A DNA stretch of 37,196 nt from an uncultured Oscillospiraceae bacterium. GTDB lineage: Bacteria; Bacillota; Clostridia; Oscillospirales; Oscillospiraceae. The position numbers and the translations under genes are program-made. Position 1 is the stretch's first letter; each line of letters opens with the position of its first letter. Below are positions 15,485-24,604 of the stretch, in pieces. The notes beneath the pieces were generated by a model. It saw only the letters and a program-made list of their open reading frames with translations. It did no database searches and was not told the DNA's origin. The DNA lies in NCBI GenBank assembly GCA_947587025.1, contig CANPXW010000012.1:1-37196 (forward strand), in the 5' to 3' direction.

Positions 15485-16771
15485 ATGCTTCGTCTGTTTT
15501 CTTTTGAGAATTATAAGAGCTTCCGGGGTGAAGCGACCTTCAGCATGCAGGCGGCGGGAATATCGGAGTTTACAGATAGCGTCCTCCCGTCTCCCAATCC
15601 GGACAAATTCCCGGACCTTCTTCCCGTAGCGGCAGTCTATGGGCCCAACGGCGGGGGGAAGTCTACGCTCCTGGAGGCTCTGGTGTGCCTGATCTCCAAG
15701 GTGCTGCTGCCTGTCAGGACCCTGAAGGGCAGTCGGTTTCATCCCTTTTTGTCCTTTGTTGATAGGACCGTGCCCTTTCTGCTGGACAGCCAGTCCCGGG
15801 ATGAGCCCACGCGCTTTGAGATCTACTTCAGGACGGAGGAGGCGGAATTCGAGTATATCCTCGCGCTCCTCAACGAGAAGATTCTGTACGAGTCCCTTTA
15901 CCGCACACGCCTGGATACCAAGCGGATGACCCCTGTCATGATCTTTGAGCGCACTGCCGGAGAGGCCCCGCAGCTCGGCTCTCCATTCCGGCGCGCAAAG
16001 GTCCGCGCGCTGCCGTCAGTCAACGATACGCTCCCGCTCATCGCGTTTGCATACTGTACCTACCACATCCCGGAGATAATCGAGGCAGTAACATGGTTCG
16101 AGAACTGCTTTACCATAAACTATTCCTCCGGAAGAAAGGAGTCGTCCATCTTCACATTCGACAAAGATGACCCCCAGGGAAAGAAAGCGTTTCTGACGCT
16201 GCTGGACAAGCTTGGTATCCCCATCGCCGATTATAAGGAGGAATCCGTAGAGGTAGACGGGAAAGATCATACCCGCATTTATACGCTCCACCAAATCGGA
16301 GACGAGCAGTACCCCCTTCCCATCCAGCAGGAGTCCCAGGGGACGATAAAGCTCTTCAGCTTCCTGCCGGCGGCTATCTGTTCTCTCAATGTGGGCGGAG
16401 TGATGCTGGTGGACGAACTGGACGCCAAGCTCCACCCGCAGCTTCTGCGCGCCATCATACGTCTGTACACTGACCCGAAAACGAACCCAAACCACGCGCA
16501 GCTGATATTTACCTCTCAGGACGTGTCCAGCATGCGCAGCGAGTTTTTGCGCCGGGACGAGATATGGTTTGCCGCACGGGACGAGGAGAGCGCCAGCTCC
16601 CTGTGGTGCCTGTACGATCTGCAGGACGCCCGCGGCGAGCGCGTCAAGACCACGACCGCTTATGACAAGCAGTATTTGGAGGGGCGGTACGGCGCTGACC
16701 CCTATCTGAAGCGAATGATGGATTGGAGGGCCCCCAATGGCACAGTGTCCCAGACGGCCGAAGAAAAGTGA
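15485..16771 (+). CDS. RloA-like AAA/ABC-type ATPase of a putative defence pair
   Basis: A 428-residue ATPase of the AAA_15/AAA_21 (SMC/OLD-like) type. It starts RLFSFENYKSFRGEATFSM, typical of these proteins. Walker A is YGPNGGGKST (residues 52-61), a signature-like SQGTIKLFSFLPAA lies near residue 283, and Walker B is VMLVDELDAKLHPQLLRAII (about 305-324), followed by a conserved FTSQDVSSM switch. It overlaps the next gene, which encodes a RloB-like protein, by 35 nt. That pairing is the RloA-RloB arrangement first named in Campylobacter restriction loci. By analogy with PARIS and OLD-type systems, the ATPase may sense infection and license the TOPRIM partner (inference). The pair is visibly less GC-rich than its neighbours, which suggests horizontal acquisition. 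Confidence 0.88.
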   Translation: MLRLFSFENYKSFRGEATFSMQAAGISEFTDSVLPSPNPDKFPDLLPVAAVYGPNGGGKSTLLEALVCLISKVLLPVRTLKGSRFHPFLSFVDRTVPFLLDSQSRDEPTRFEIYFRTEEAEFEYILALLNEKILYESLYRTRLDTKRMTPVMIFERTAGEAPQLGSPFRRAKVRALPSVNDTLPLIAFAYCTYHIPEIIEAVTWFENCFTINYSSGRKESSIFTFDKDDPQGKKAFLTLLDKLGIPIADYKEESVEVDGKDHTRIYTLHQIGDEQYPLPIQQESQGTIKLFSFLPAAICSLNVGGVMLVDELDAKLHPQLLRAIIRLYTDPKTNPNHAQLIFTSQDVSSMRSEFLRRDEIWFAARDEESASSLWCLYDLQDARGERVKTTTAYDKQYLEGRYGADPYLKRMMDWRAPNGTVSQTAEEK

Positions 16772-17456
16772 CATCGGCAAGCGCGGCGGCTGGTGCGAGA
16801 GAAGGCCGGCGCCCCGTCTCATTCTTCCGGAGCGCCATATGTTCGTCACAGAGGGGACCAAAACAGAACCGCATTATCTGCAGGGCCTGATCGACGAGCT
16901 GGCACAGCTTTTGGGCAGCGGCGTGAAAAAACAGCTCACGATATGCCCGGAGGGCTCCAGTACGCTGTCTCTGCTGGAGCAAGCGGAGCATCATGTTCAA
17001 TGCGCCTCTGACACCTACCAGCACGTATGGGTGCTGTACGATCTGGACGACTTCCCCAGCGACAGCTTTGATAACACGGTGGAGCGCTGCCGCGCCCTGA
17101 CAGAGCGCAACACGGAGCAGGGCTATGGTCCTGCCTATCACGCTATATGGTCCAACCAGTGCTTTGAGCTGTGGCCGCTGCTGCATTTTGAGCTCTTGCA
17201 GTCCGATATTGATCGGACGGCGTATTGGGATAAATTGTCGCAGCAGCTTCAGGAAAGGAAGCTGTGCGATGCGTACAGAAAAAACGATGTCTGCATGTAC
17301 AGTCTCCTGCGGCCCTATCTCAAGACGGCCATCCGAAACGCAAAATGGCTGGAGCGGCAGCACAGGGGCCAACCGCCCTCCGCAGCCGGACCGTGCACGA
17401 TGGTCTATCACCTGTTTGACGACGAGGTGTTCGGGCAGTACATAAAATGCAGATAA
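16737..17456 (+). CDS. RloB-like TOPRIM-related protein, putative effector of the RloAB pair
   Basis: A 239-residue protein whose start lies inside the end of the ATPase gene, with GGAGGG 6 nt upstream. A basic N-terminus is followed by HMFVTEGTKTEPHYLQGL, with a conserved acidic Glu near residue 39. HVWVLYDLDDFPSDSF supplies the DxD pair (D102, D104), as in TOPRIM folds. SNQCFELWPLLHFEL is the hallmark RloB block. The family is thought to be nucleolytic; nuclease or other effector activity is inferred from the TOPRIM-like residues, not shown. Tight coupling to the ATPase argues they act as one complex. Confidence 0.87.
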   Translation: MAQCPRRPKKSDIGKRGGWCERRPAPRLILPERHMFVTEGTKTEPHYLQGLIDELAQLLGSGVKKQLTICPEGSSTLSLLEQAEHHVQCASDTYQHVWVLYDLDDFPSDSFDNTVERCRALTERNTEQGYGPAYHAIWSNQCFELWPLLHFELLQSDIDRTAYWDKLSQQLQERKLCDAYRKNDVCMYSLLRPYLKTAIRNAKWLERQHRGQPPSAAGPCTMVYHLFDDEVFGQYIKCR

Positions 17457-17497
17457 ACGCAGGCCGGGAGCTCTCGCTCCCGGCCCGTGCTATCTGC
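17449..17497. terminator. Hairpin between convergent rloB-like and clpB genes (possible bidirectional terminator)
   Basis: A 10-bp GC stem (17462-17471 with 17476-17485, loop TCTC) sits inside a second 7-bp stem, GCAGATA (17449-17455) with TATCTGC (17491-17497). The T-tracts on both sides are weak, so termination strength is uncertain. Confidence 0.5.
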
Positions 17498-17503
17498 GTC
17501 ATT

Positions 17504-20101
<2,598 letters not shown>

Positions 20102-20131
20102 GGGATCACTTCCTTATATGAGAATCATATC

Positions 20132-20782
20132 TTACAGAATGATATTGCCCTCCCGCAGCCAGCGGATATACTCCGCCTCCACGTCACGGGCGGACAGGCT
20201 GCCGGCCAGCACGCCCTTCATCAGCCGGTCGAACAGCCGCACGTAGGCGCTGATAGCCCCGGCCACGTCGGCGCTGGAGTAGTCCCGGCTGCCGGGCAGG
20301 TCCAGGGTGCGGGTGAACCGGCCGGGGTACAGGGCGTACTCCACCGGCACGGGGTGATAGGCCGCCACCAGCTCGTCCTCCACCTCTTTCCAGAGCTGGA
20401 AGAACCGGCCCATGGCCTCCAGCAGGTCCTGGGACTGGGTGCGGAACACCACGGTCAGCTCCCCCAGAGTCCCCTCCCGGTCCCGGTACAGCTCCACGGA
20501 ATACTTCACCGTGGGCCGGTAGCGGTACTGCAGGCTGGATTTCATGCTCACGCTCATGGCGTTGGGGGCCACGAAGGGCACCAGGTCCTGGTCCGTGCCC
20601 AGTATCTCGCCGATCTGCCGGAAGATGTCCTGCACCCGCCGCTCCGGCGTCACCATGTCGGTGTACTCGGCCAGTATCTGGTTGACCAGCGCCGAGCGGT
20701 TGGTGCCCATCCGGTGGGCCAGGGCGTCCACCGCCCGGACCACGTCGTCCGAGAGCATCAGGCTGTATAGCGTTTTCTTCAT
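20132..20782 (-). CDS. Unknown protein with N-terminal ribbon-helix-helix, upstream of clpB
   Basis: A 216-residue protein starting at ATG 20782 after GAGGTGA. Residues 1-45 (KKTLYSLMLSDDVVRAVDALAHRMGTNRSALVNQILAEYTDMV) have the strand-helix-helix pattern of CopG/Arc-type DNA-binding proteins, with the GTNRSALVNQIL turn typical of the fold. The remaining 170 residues match no family I recognise. They contain a beta-rich segment (SMKSSLQYRYRPTVKYSVELYRD) and a hydrophilic region ending EYIRWLREGNIIL. Its position 30 bp before clpB, with one good promoter in front of both, suggests an operon and possibly a dedicated regulator of clpB. That is inference from position only. Confidence 0.72.
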   Translation of the reverse strand: MKKTLYSLMLSDDVVRAVDALAHRMGTNRSALVNQILAEYTDMVTPERRVQDIFRQIGEILGTDQDLVPFVAPNAMSVSMKSSLQYRYRPTVKYSVELYRDREGTLGELTVVFRTQSQDLLEAMGRFFQLWKEVEDELVAAYHPVPVEYALYPGRFTRTLDLPGSRDYSSADVAGAISAYVRLFDRLMKGVLAGSLSARDVEAEYIRWLREGNIIL

Positions 20783-20802
20783 TCTCTCTCACCTCGCCAA
20801 CA

Positions 20803-20831
20803 ATGTTACACCGACTCATTAATTTTGTCAA
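20803..20831 (-). promoter_or_regulatory. Promoter of the RHH-clpB operon
   Basis: On the minus strand TTGACA (20831-20826), 17 bp, TAACAT (20808-20803). No heat-shock operator of the CIRCE or CtsR type was seen next to it. Confidence 0.68.
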
Positions 20832-20874
20832 GCGATTTATATAAATATTCTGCAAAAATATATTTTCGCCTTAC

Positions 20875-20903
20875 TTGCATTTTTCTGCGCTCCGTGATAA
20901 ACT
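20875..20903 (+). promoter_or_regulatory. Promoter of the ABC-F gene
   Basis: TTGCAT (20875-20880), 17 bp, TAAACT (20898-20903). It fires away from the RHH-clpB promoter and leaves a leader of about 225 nt before the ABC-F start codon. Confidence 0.7.
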
Positions 20904-20935
20904 GATCACATCAAAACAAGATTTGAGGTGAAAAG

Positions 20936-20956
20936 ATGATCTCTGCTTCCTGCTGA
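20936..20956 (+). CDS. Six-residue leader peptide (MISASC) of the ABC-F attenuator
   Basis: GAGGTG stands 6 nt before ATG at 20936; the frame reads Met-Ile-Ser-Ala-Ser-Cys-stop. It lies at the very start of the long structured leader, the position expected for a peptide whose stalled translation reports ribosome-targeting antibiotics. Too short to judge by coding statistics. Confidence 0.55.
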   Translation: MISASC

Positions 20957-21120
20957 CAGCTTGGCATGACGGGGTATGCTTTACCCGGCGGCGAAAGGCC
21001 GCTCTGTTGTCATGCCGGCCTGCGGGAATGCGGAGACGCTCTCATCCGGCTCATGGCACGGCATATCCATGCCCACCTGTTCGGCTGCGGGGTCCCTTCC
21101 CGCAGCCGAATCACTTTTTT
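20957..21120 (+). promoter_or_regulatory. Attenuator leader with terminator upstream of the ABC-F gene
   Basis: GGCATGAC (20963-20970) pairs with GTCATGCC (21009-21016) around two small hairpins (GGGTA..TACCC and GCGGC..GCCGC), giving a three-way junction directly after the leader peptide. A perfect 12-bp stem (21080-21091 with 21099-21110), followed after four bases by TTTTTT, forms an intrinsic terminator just before the ribosome site. CTGCGGG (21020-21026) can pair instead with CCCGCAG (21099-21105), a possible antiterminator. Control of ABC-F resistance genes by such leaders is well known. Confidence 0.7.
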
Positions 21121-21135
21121 AAGGAGGGCATGACT

Positions 21136-22602
21136 ATGTCATTGATCGACGTTTCCGACCTGTCCTTCGCCTACGGCGGAGGCTGCGACTACATCTTCCG
21201 GGACGTGAGCTTTCAGTTGGACACGGATTGGCGGCTGGGCTTCACGGGCCGGAACGGCCGGGGCAAGACTACGTTTTTGAAGCTGCTCATGGGCGAGTAC
21301 GACTACCAGGGGACCATATCCGCGTCTGTGGAGTTTGAGTACTTCCCCTATCCCGTGCCGGACCCGGACGCGGACACGGCCGACGTGCTGGCCGCCGTGT
21401 GTCCCGACGCGGCGGCGTGGCGGCTGCGGCGGGAGCTGGGGCTGCTGGCGGTAGACGAGGGCGTGCTTTACCGCTCCTTCTCCACCCTGTCCAACGGCGA
21501 GCGCACCAAGGCGCTGCTGGCGGCCATGTTCCTGCGGGAAAACGCCTTTCTGCTCATCGACGAGCCCACCAACCATCTGGACATGCGCGGCCGGGCGCTG
21601 GTGAGCCAGTATCTCTCCCGGAAAAAAGGCTATATCCTGGTCAGCCACGACCGGGCGTTTCTGGACGGGTGCGTGGACCACATCCTGTCTATCAACCGGG
21701 CCGGCATCGAAGTGTGCCGGGGCGATTTTTCCACCTGGTGGGAGAACAAGCGGCGTCAGGACGATTTTGAGCTGGCGGAAAACAACAAGCTCAAAAAGGA
21801 GATAAAGCGCCTCAAAGCCACCGCCCGGGAAAAGGCGGACTGGTCGGACCGGGTCGAGGCTACCAAGATCGGCAACGGCCCCTGCGACCGGGGCGCCATC
21901 GGACACAAAGCCGCCCGGATGATGAAGAGGTCCAAGGCCATCGAGACCCGCCGGGAGCGGGCCGTAGAGGAGAAAGCGAAACTGCTGAAGAATATCGAGA
22001 CGGCGGAGGCGCTGAAACTGACCCAGCTTGCCTATCACAGCCCCCGGCTGCTGTATTTGAAGGACGTTTCGGTGGATTACGGGCACGGCCCCATATGTCC
22101 GCCCGTGAGCTTCACGCTCGAGCGGGGCGACCGGGTGGCGCTGCTGGGGCCAAACGGCGCTGGCAAGAGCAGTATTTTGAAGCTCATTTGCGGGGAAAAC
22201 ATCCCCTATACGGGTGTGTTTGAAGCGGGCAGCGGCCTGACCGTCTCCTATGTTCCCCAGGATACGGCAGATCTGGCCGGGAGCCTGCGCGATTACGCGG
22301 AGGGGTACGGCATCGACGTGAGCCTGTTCCTCACCATCCTGCGCAAGCTGGACTTTGACAGGGCCCAGCTGGAAAAGGACATGGCCGATCTTTCCGCCGG
22401 GCAGAAGAAAAAGGTGCTCCTGGCCCGGAGCCTGTGCCAGCAGGCCCATCTGCTGGTGTGGGACGAGCCGCTCAACTATATCGACGTGCTCAGCCGAATG
22501 CAGATCGAGCAGCTTCTCCTGCGCGCCGCGCCCACGCTCCTGTTCGTGGAGCACGACCGGGCCTTCTGCGAAAAGATCGCCACCAAGACCGTGGAGATAT
22601 AA
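21136..22602 (+). CDS. ABC-F ribosomal protection ATPase, Lsa-like
   Basis: A 488-residue soluble protein with two ABC cassettes and no membrane segments. Cassette 1 has Walker A GFTGRNGRGKTTFLKLL, signature LSNGERTKALLA and Walker B AFLLIDEPTNHLD. A charged linker (about residues 205-300) follows, then cassette 2 with LLGPNGAGKSSILKLI, LSAGQKKKVLLARSL and HLLVWDEPLNYID. The start (SLIDVSDLSFAYGGGCDYIFRDVSFQLDTDWRLGFTGRNGRGKTTF) closely resembles the Lsa group, which displaces lincosamides, pleuromutilins and streptogramin A from the ribosome. Resistance spectrum here is inference. ATG 21136 is chosen because AAGGAGG is 8 nt upstream; ATG 21130 is too close. A regulatory leader precedes it. 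Confidence 0.9.
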   Translation: MSLIDVSDLSFAYGGGCDYIFRDVSFQLDTDWRLGFTGRNGRGKTTFLKLLMGEYDYQGTISASVEFEYFPYPVPDPDADTADVLAAVCPDAAAWRLRRELGLLAVDEGVLYRSFSTLSNGERTKALLAAMFLRENAFLLIDEPTNHLDMRGRALVSQYLSRKKGYILVSHDRAFLDGCVDHILSINRAGIEVCRGDFSTWWENKRRQDDFELAENNKLKKEIKRLKATAREKADWSDRVEATKIGNGPCDRGAIGHKAARMMKRSKAIETRRERAVEEKAKLLKNIETAEALKLTQLAYHSPRLLYLKDVSVDYGHGPICPPVSFTLERGDRVALLGPNGAGKSSILKLICGENIPYTGVFEAGSGLTVSYVPQDTADLAGSLRDYAEGYGIDVSLFLTILRKLDFDRAQLEKDMADLSAGQKKKVLLARSLCQQAHLLVWDEPLNYIDVLSRMQIEQLLLRAAPTLLFVEHDRAFCEKIATKTVEI

Positions 22603-22606
22603 AAAG

Positions 22607-22645
22607 TATCCGCTCTGTCCCTCCGGACAGGGCGGATATTTTACT
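22607..22645 (+). terminator. Terminator after the ABC-F gene
   Basis: A 14-bp stem with one wobble (22607-22620 with 22625-22638, loop CTCC) followed by TTTTA; it starts 4 nt after the stop codon and ends against the convergent small gene. Confidence 0.82.
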
Positions 22646-22811
22646 TTTCGCTGGTTTCTTCCTCGCCGGCGGTGGCCACGTAGACGTCCTCCGCGTGGGC
22701 CAGAGCCTGGCGCAGTATCTGCTCCGCCGCCTCCGGTGTATCCAGTACGAAGTCCAGCGCCTTGGACGCCGCGTCGCAGAGGATGTAGTACATTTTCTGA
22801 TAGTCAGCCAT
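22641..22811 (-). CDS. Small acidic protein of unknown function (56 residues)
   Basis: ATG at 22811 follows a strong GAAGGGGGTG site by about 8 nt; the frame ends with TAA at 22643-22641. The protein begins MADYQKMYYILCDAASKAL and continues as an acidic, probably all-helical chain ending in Glu/Lys. Codon use follows the GC-rich pattern of the surrounding real genes. A minus-strand promoter (TTGTCA, 17 bp, TATACT at 22864-22836) lies directly upstream. It resembles small uncharacterised proteins seen in clostridial genomes, but I cannot name a function. Confidence 0.7.
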   Translation of the reverse strand: MADYQKMYYILCDAASKALDFVLDTPEAAEQILRQALAHAEDVYVATAGEEETSEK

Positions 22812-22835
22812 AGCCGCATCACCCCCTTCTGGCAG

Positions 22836-22864
22836 AGTATAGCATATTCAAAGGGGATTGACAA
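22836..22864 (-). promoter_or_regulatory. Promoter of the 56-residue protein gene
   Basis: On the minus strand TTGTCA (22864-22859), 17 bp, TATACT (22841-22836). The -35 box overlaps a TTGACA (22858-22863) on the other strand, so divergent promoters may share it. Confidence 0.5.
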
Positions 22865-22888
22865 TATAGTGAGGTATTATATAGCGAA

Positions 22889-22918
22889 TTACTTATATAG
22901 TATATTCCTGGATATAAT
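22889..22918 (+). promoter_or_regulatory. Possible promoter of the small HTH gene
   Basis: TTACTT (22889-22894), 18 bp, TATAAT (22913-22918), 30 bp before the ATG. The surrounding 60 bp are very AT-rich for this genome and contain several TATATA-type runs, so the exact -10 is uncertain. Confidence 0.4.
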
Positions 22919-22948
22919 CAGTCCATCCTGGGAAGGGGGTATATCAGG

Positions 22949-23194
22949 ATGGACTACGGAACGCTTTCGCTCAATATTGACTGCGTTTTGCGGGAAAGAG
23001 GCATCTCAAAAAACCGTATCTGCAAGGACCTGGACATACCCCGGACCAATTTCAACCGCTACTGCCGCAACAGCTTCCAACGCATAGATGCGCTGCTTCT
23101 GTGTAAGCTGTGCTGGTATCTGGACGTTGCCCCCGGTGATCTGCTGGCGTATAAAAGACCGGAACCGGAACAAAACGGACAGGAAGAGGCTTGA
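22949..23194 (+). CDS. Small Cro/C1-type helix-turn-helix protein
   Basis: An 81-residue protein, start preceded by GGAAGGGGGT. Almost the whole chain is one HTH domain: a first helix (LSLNIDCVLRERGIS), KNRICKDLDIPRTNFNRYCRN as the turn and recognition helix, and RIDALLLCKLCWYLDVAPGDLLAYKR, the usual end of HTH_26/XRE proteins of the YozG type. A short acidic tail follows. It probably binds DNA as a dimer; targets are unknown. Its stop codon lies inside the TTGACA of the next promoter. It sits among very small genes and a putative antisense RNA, which may be its partners or targets (inference). Confidence 0.83.
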   Translation: MDYGTLSLNIDCVLRERGISKNRICKDLDIPRTNFNRYCRNSFQRIDALLLCKLCWYLDVAPGDLLAYKRPEPEQNGQEEA

Positions 23195-23220
23195 CATCGC
23201 GGCCCGGGCCGGTCTATAAT
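23191..23220 (+). promoter_or_regulatory. Strong promoter of a short RNA
   Basis: Consensus TTGACA (23191-23196), 18 bp, consensus TATAAT (23215-23220). A hairpin terminator follows only about 55-90 bp downstream, and no good coding frame lies between. Confidence 0.65.
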
Positions 23221-23226
23221 AGGGAT

Positions 23227-23314
23227 GAAAAAGGGCGCTGCGACATGCGGTCAGCCCGTTGGGTTATAGTTCAGACGAACCGTCACCGTGCCGGGTGGCG
23301 GTTCGTCCTTTTCA
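23227..23314 (+). ncRNA. Candidate short RNA, antisense to the 27-residue peptide gene
   Basis: The predicted transcript runs from the strong promoter to a 14-bp GC hairpin (23274-23287 with 23294-23307) followed by CCTTTT. It overlaps, on the opposite strand, the 3' part of a small peptide gene, as antitoxin RNAs of type I systems do. A 14-codon frame from ATG 23225 exists but would start at or before the expected RNA end. Alternatively it is a leader with no gene left. Confidence 0.45.
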
Positions 23315-23366
23315 CAGTCAGCGTTATCGTGTATCTTCCGATATGTAACGTCAATGTGATAGGCAT
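23283..23366 (-). CDS. Putative 27-residue peptide, possible type I toxin
   Basis: ATG at 23366 is preceded by AAGGGGGTG at a normal spacing and, further up, by a good minus-strand promoter (TTGCCA, 17 bp, TATTCT). The peptide starts with an alternating hydrophobic run (PITLTLHIGRYTITLTV) and ends in a basic tail (KRTNRHPAR). A hairpin (GGCGC TTCG GCGCC) lies in the leader. The frame ends inside the hairpin of the convergent short RNA. Good promoter, ribosome site and antisense RNA together support a real small gene; toxicity is untested inference. Confidence 0.5.
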   Translation of the reverse strand: MPITLTLHIGRYTITLTVKRTNRHPAR

Positions 23367-23442
23367 ATGCCTCACCCCCTTCCGGGGAGTGTGACTGACC
23401 GCCTGCCGCTTTGCAGCGCCCTGGCGCCGAAGCGCCAACAGC

Positions 23443-23471
23443 AGAATAGCACATATTCCCGCCGATGGCAA
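23443..23471 (-). promoter_or_regulatory. Promoter of the 27-residue peptide gene
   Basis: On the minus strand TTGCCA (23471-23466), 17 bp, TATTCT (23448-23443); the leader that follows is about 70 nt and contains a tight GGCGC-TTCG-GCGCC hairpin. Confidence 0.55.
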
Positions 23472-23513
23472 GGATAGGGCCGTGCCGGGCTGCAAAAACT
23501 ATTTACAAAACAC

Positions 23514-23559
23514 TTGACAAACGGGGAAAAGGTGGTATATTAGTATTAAGTCCTAATAT
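23514..23559 (+). promoter_or_regulatory. Promoter and probable self-operator of the Fur/PerR-type gene
   Basis: TTGACA (23514-23519), 16 bp, TATATT (23536-23541). The inverted repeat ATATTAG (23537-23543) / CTAATAT (23553-23559) overlaps the -10 and the start site, an AT-rich palindrome of the kind bound by Fur/PerR proteins. Autorepression released by peroxide or metal loss is the likely logic. Confidence 0.68.
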
Positions 23560-23580
23560 CAAAGAAAGGATGTGCGTTCC

Positions 23581-24015
23581 ATGCCCACCCGGGATACGAG
23601 ACAGCGCCGGCTGGTGCTGGAGGCGGTGCGCTCCCGCACCGACCACCCCAGCGCCGACGACATCTACCTGGCCGTGCGGGAGCGGGACGAGCGAATCAGC
23701 CGGGGTACGGTGTACCGCAACCTGAACGTGCTGGCCGAGGCCGGGGAGATCACCCACGTGAAGGTGCCCAGCGCCGACCGGTACGATCTGCGCCGGGACA
23801 AGCACTACCACCTGTTCTGCGTCGGCTGCGGGGCGGTGACCGACGCGCCCCTGGCCTACCGGCAGCTGCTGGACCGGCAGGTGGAGTCGGACACCGGCTT
23901 TGCGGTGGAGCGCCACCGGATGATATTCGAGGGGCTGTGCCCCGCCTGTCAGGCAAAACAAAAGCGCCCTGGGGCGCCCGAAAACGAAATTTTTGAAGAA
24001 AAGGAGACTGAATGA
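23581..24015 (+). CDS. Fur-family regulator, PerR-like
   Basis: A 144-residue metalloregulator. The winged helix ([52 protein letters not shown]) is followed by a dimerisation domain with [23 protein letters not shown] and CPAC, so the structural zinc site of two CxxC pairs is present and the HYH metal ligands are intact. ATG 23581 is favoured over GTG 23572 because AGAAAGGA sits 10 nt upstream. It is coupled to rubrerythrin, an enzyme of peroxide defence, by a 4-nt overlap; that neighbour makes PerR more likely than Fur or Zur. An AT-rich palindrome overlaps its promoter. Confidence 0.9.
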   Translation: MPTRDTRQRRLVLEAVRSRTDHPSADDIYLAVRERDERISRGTVYRNLNVLAEAGEITHVKVPSADRYDLRRDKHYHLFCVGCGAVTDAPLAYRQLLDRQVESDTGFAVERHRMIFEGLCPACQAKQKRPGAPENEIFEEKETE

Positions 24016-24551
24016 TGACGAAGTACGCTGGGACCCAGACCGAGAAGAACCTGTGGGCCGCCTTTGCCGGCGAGAGCCAGGCCCGCAACAAGTACACCTA
24101 TTTTGCCTCCAAGGCCAAGAAGGAGGGCTTCGAGCAGATCGCGGCCCTGTTCCAGAAGACCGCCGACAACGAGAAGGAGCACGCCAAGCTCTGGTTCAAG
24201 GAGCTGGAGGGCATCGGCGACACCGCCCAGAACCTGGCCGCCGCAGCGGACGGGGAGAACTACGAGTGGACGGACATGTACGAGGGCTTTGCCAAGACCG
24301 CCGACGAGGAGGGCTTCCATGAGCTGGCCGCCCGGTTCCGTCTGGTGGGCGCCATCGAGCGCCACCACGAGGAGCGCTACCGCGCCCTGCTGAAGAACGT
24401 GGAGATGGCTCAGGTGTTCGCCAAGAGCGAGGTGAAGGTGTGGGAGTGCCGCAACTGCGGCCACATCGCCGTGGGCACCAACGCCCCGGAGGTCTGCCCC
24501 ACCTGCAACCACCCCATGGCCTACTTTGAGGTCCACGCAGAAAACTACTAA
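24012..24551 (+). CDS. rbr: Rubrerythrin (peroxide reductase)
   Basis: A 179-residue cytoplasmic non-haem iron protein that reduces hydrogen peroxide in anaerobes. Residues 1-135 form the ferritin-like di-iron domain with [32 protein letters not shown] and [12 protein letters not shown]. The C-terminus is a rubredoxin-like Fe-4Cys domain ([12 protein letters not shown] ... CPTCNHP). Start at ATG 24012 overlaps the regulator's stop; ATG 24015 is equally possible, both served by AAGGAG. Co-transcription with the PerR-like gene implies induction by peroxide. A hairpin terminator follows. Confidence 0.96.
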   Translation: MMTKYAGTQTEKNLWAAFAGESQARNKYTYFASKAKKEGFEQIAALFQKTADNEKEHAKLWFKELEGIGDTAQNLAAAADGENYEWTDMYEGFAKTADEEGFHELAARFRLVGAIERHHEERYRALLKNVEMAQVFAKSEVKVWECRNCGHIAVGTNAPEVCPTCNHPMAYFEVHAENY

Positions 24552-24566
24552 ACAGAAATAAGAAGG

Positions 24567-24604
24567 GCGCGGCCGGATTTTACTCCAGGCCGCGCTCTTT
24601 TTTC
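24567..24604 (+). terminator. Terminator after rubrerythrin
   Basis: GCGCGGCC (24567-24574) pairs with GGCCGCGC (24588-24595), followed by TCTTTTTTTC. The hairpin overlaps the last codons of the convergent helicase-loader gene. Confidence 0.82.

Noticed and set aside
20783-20875. CIRCE or CtsR operator upstream of the clpB operon
   Set aside because: No TTAGCACTC-N9-GAGTGCTAA palindrome and no tandem GGTCAAA heptads were found on either strand.
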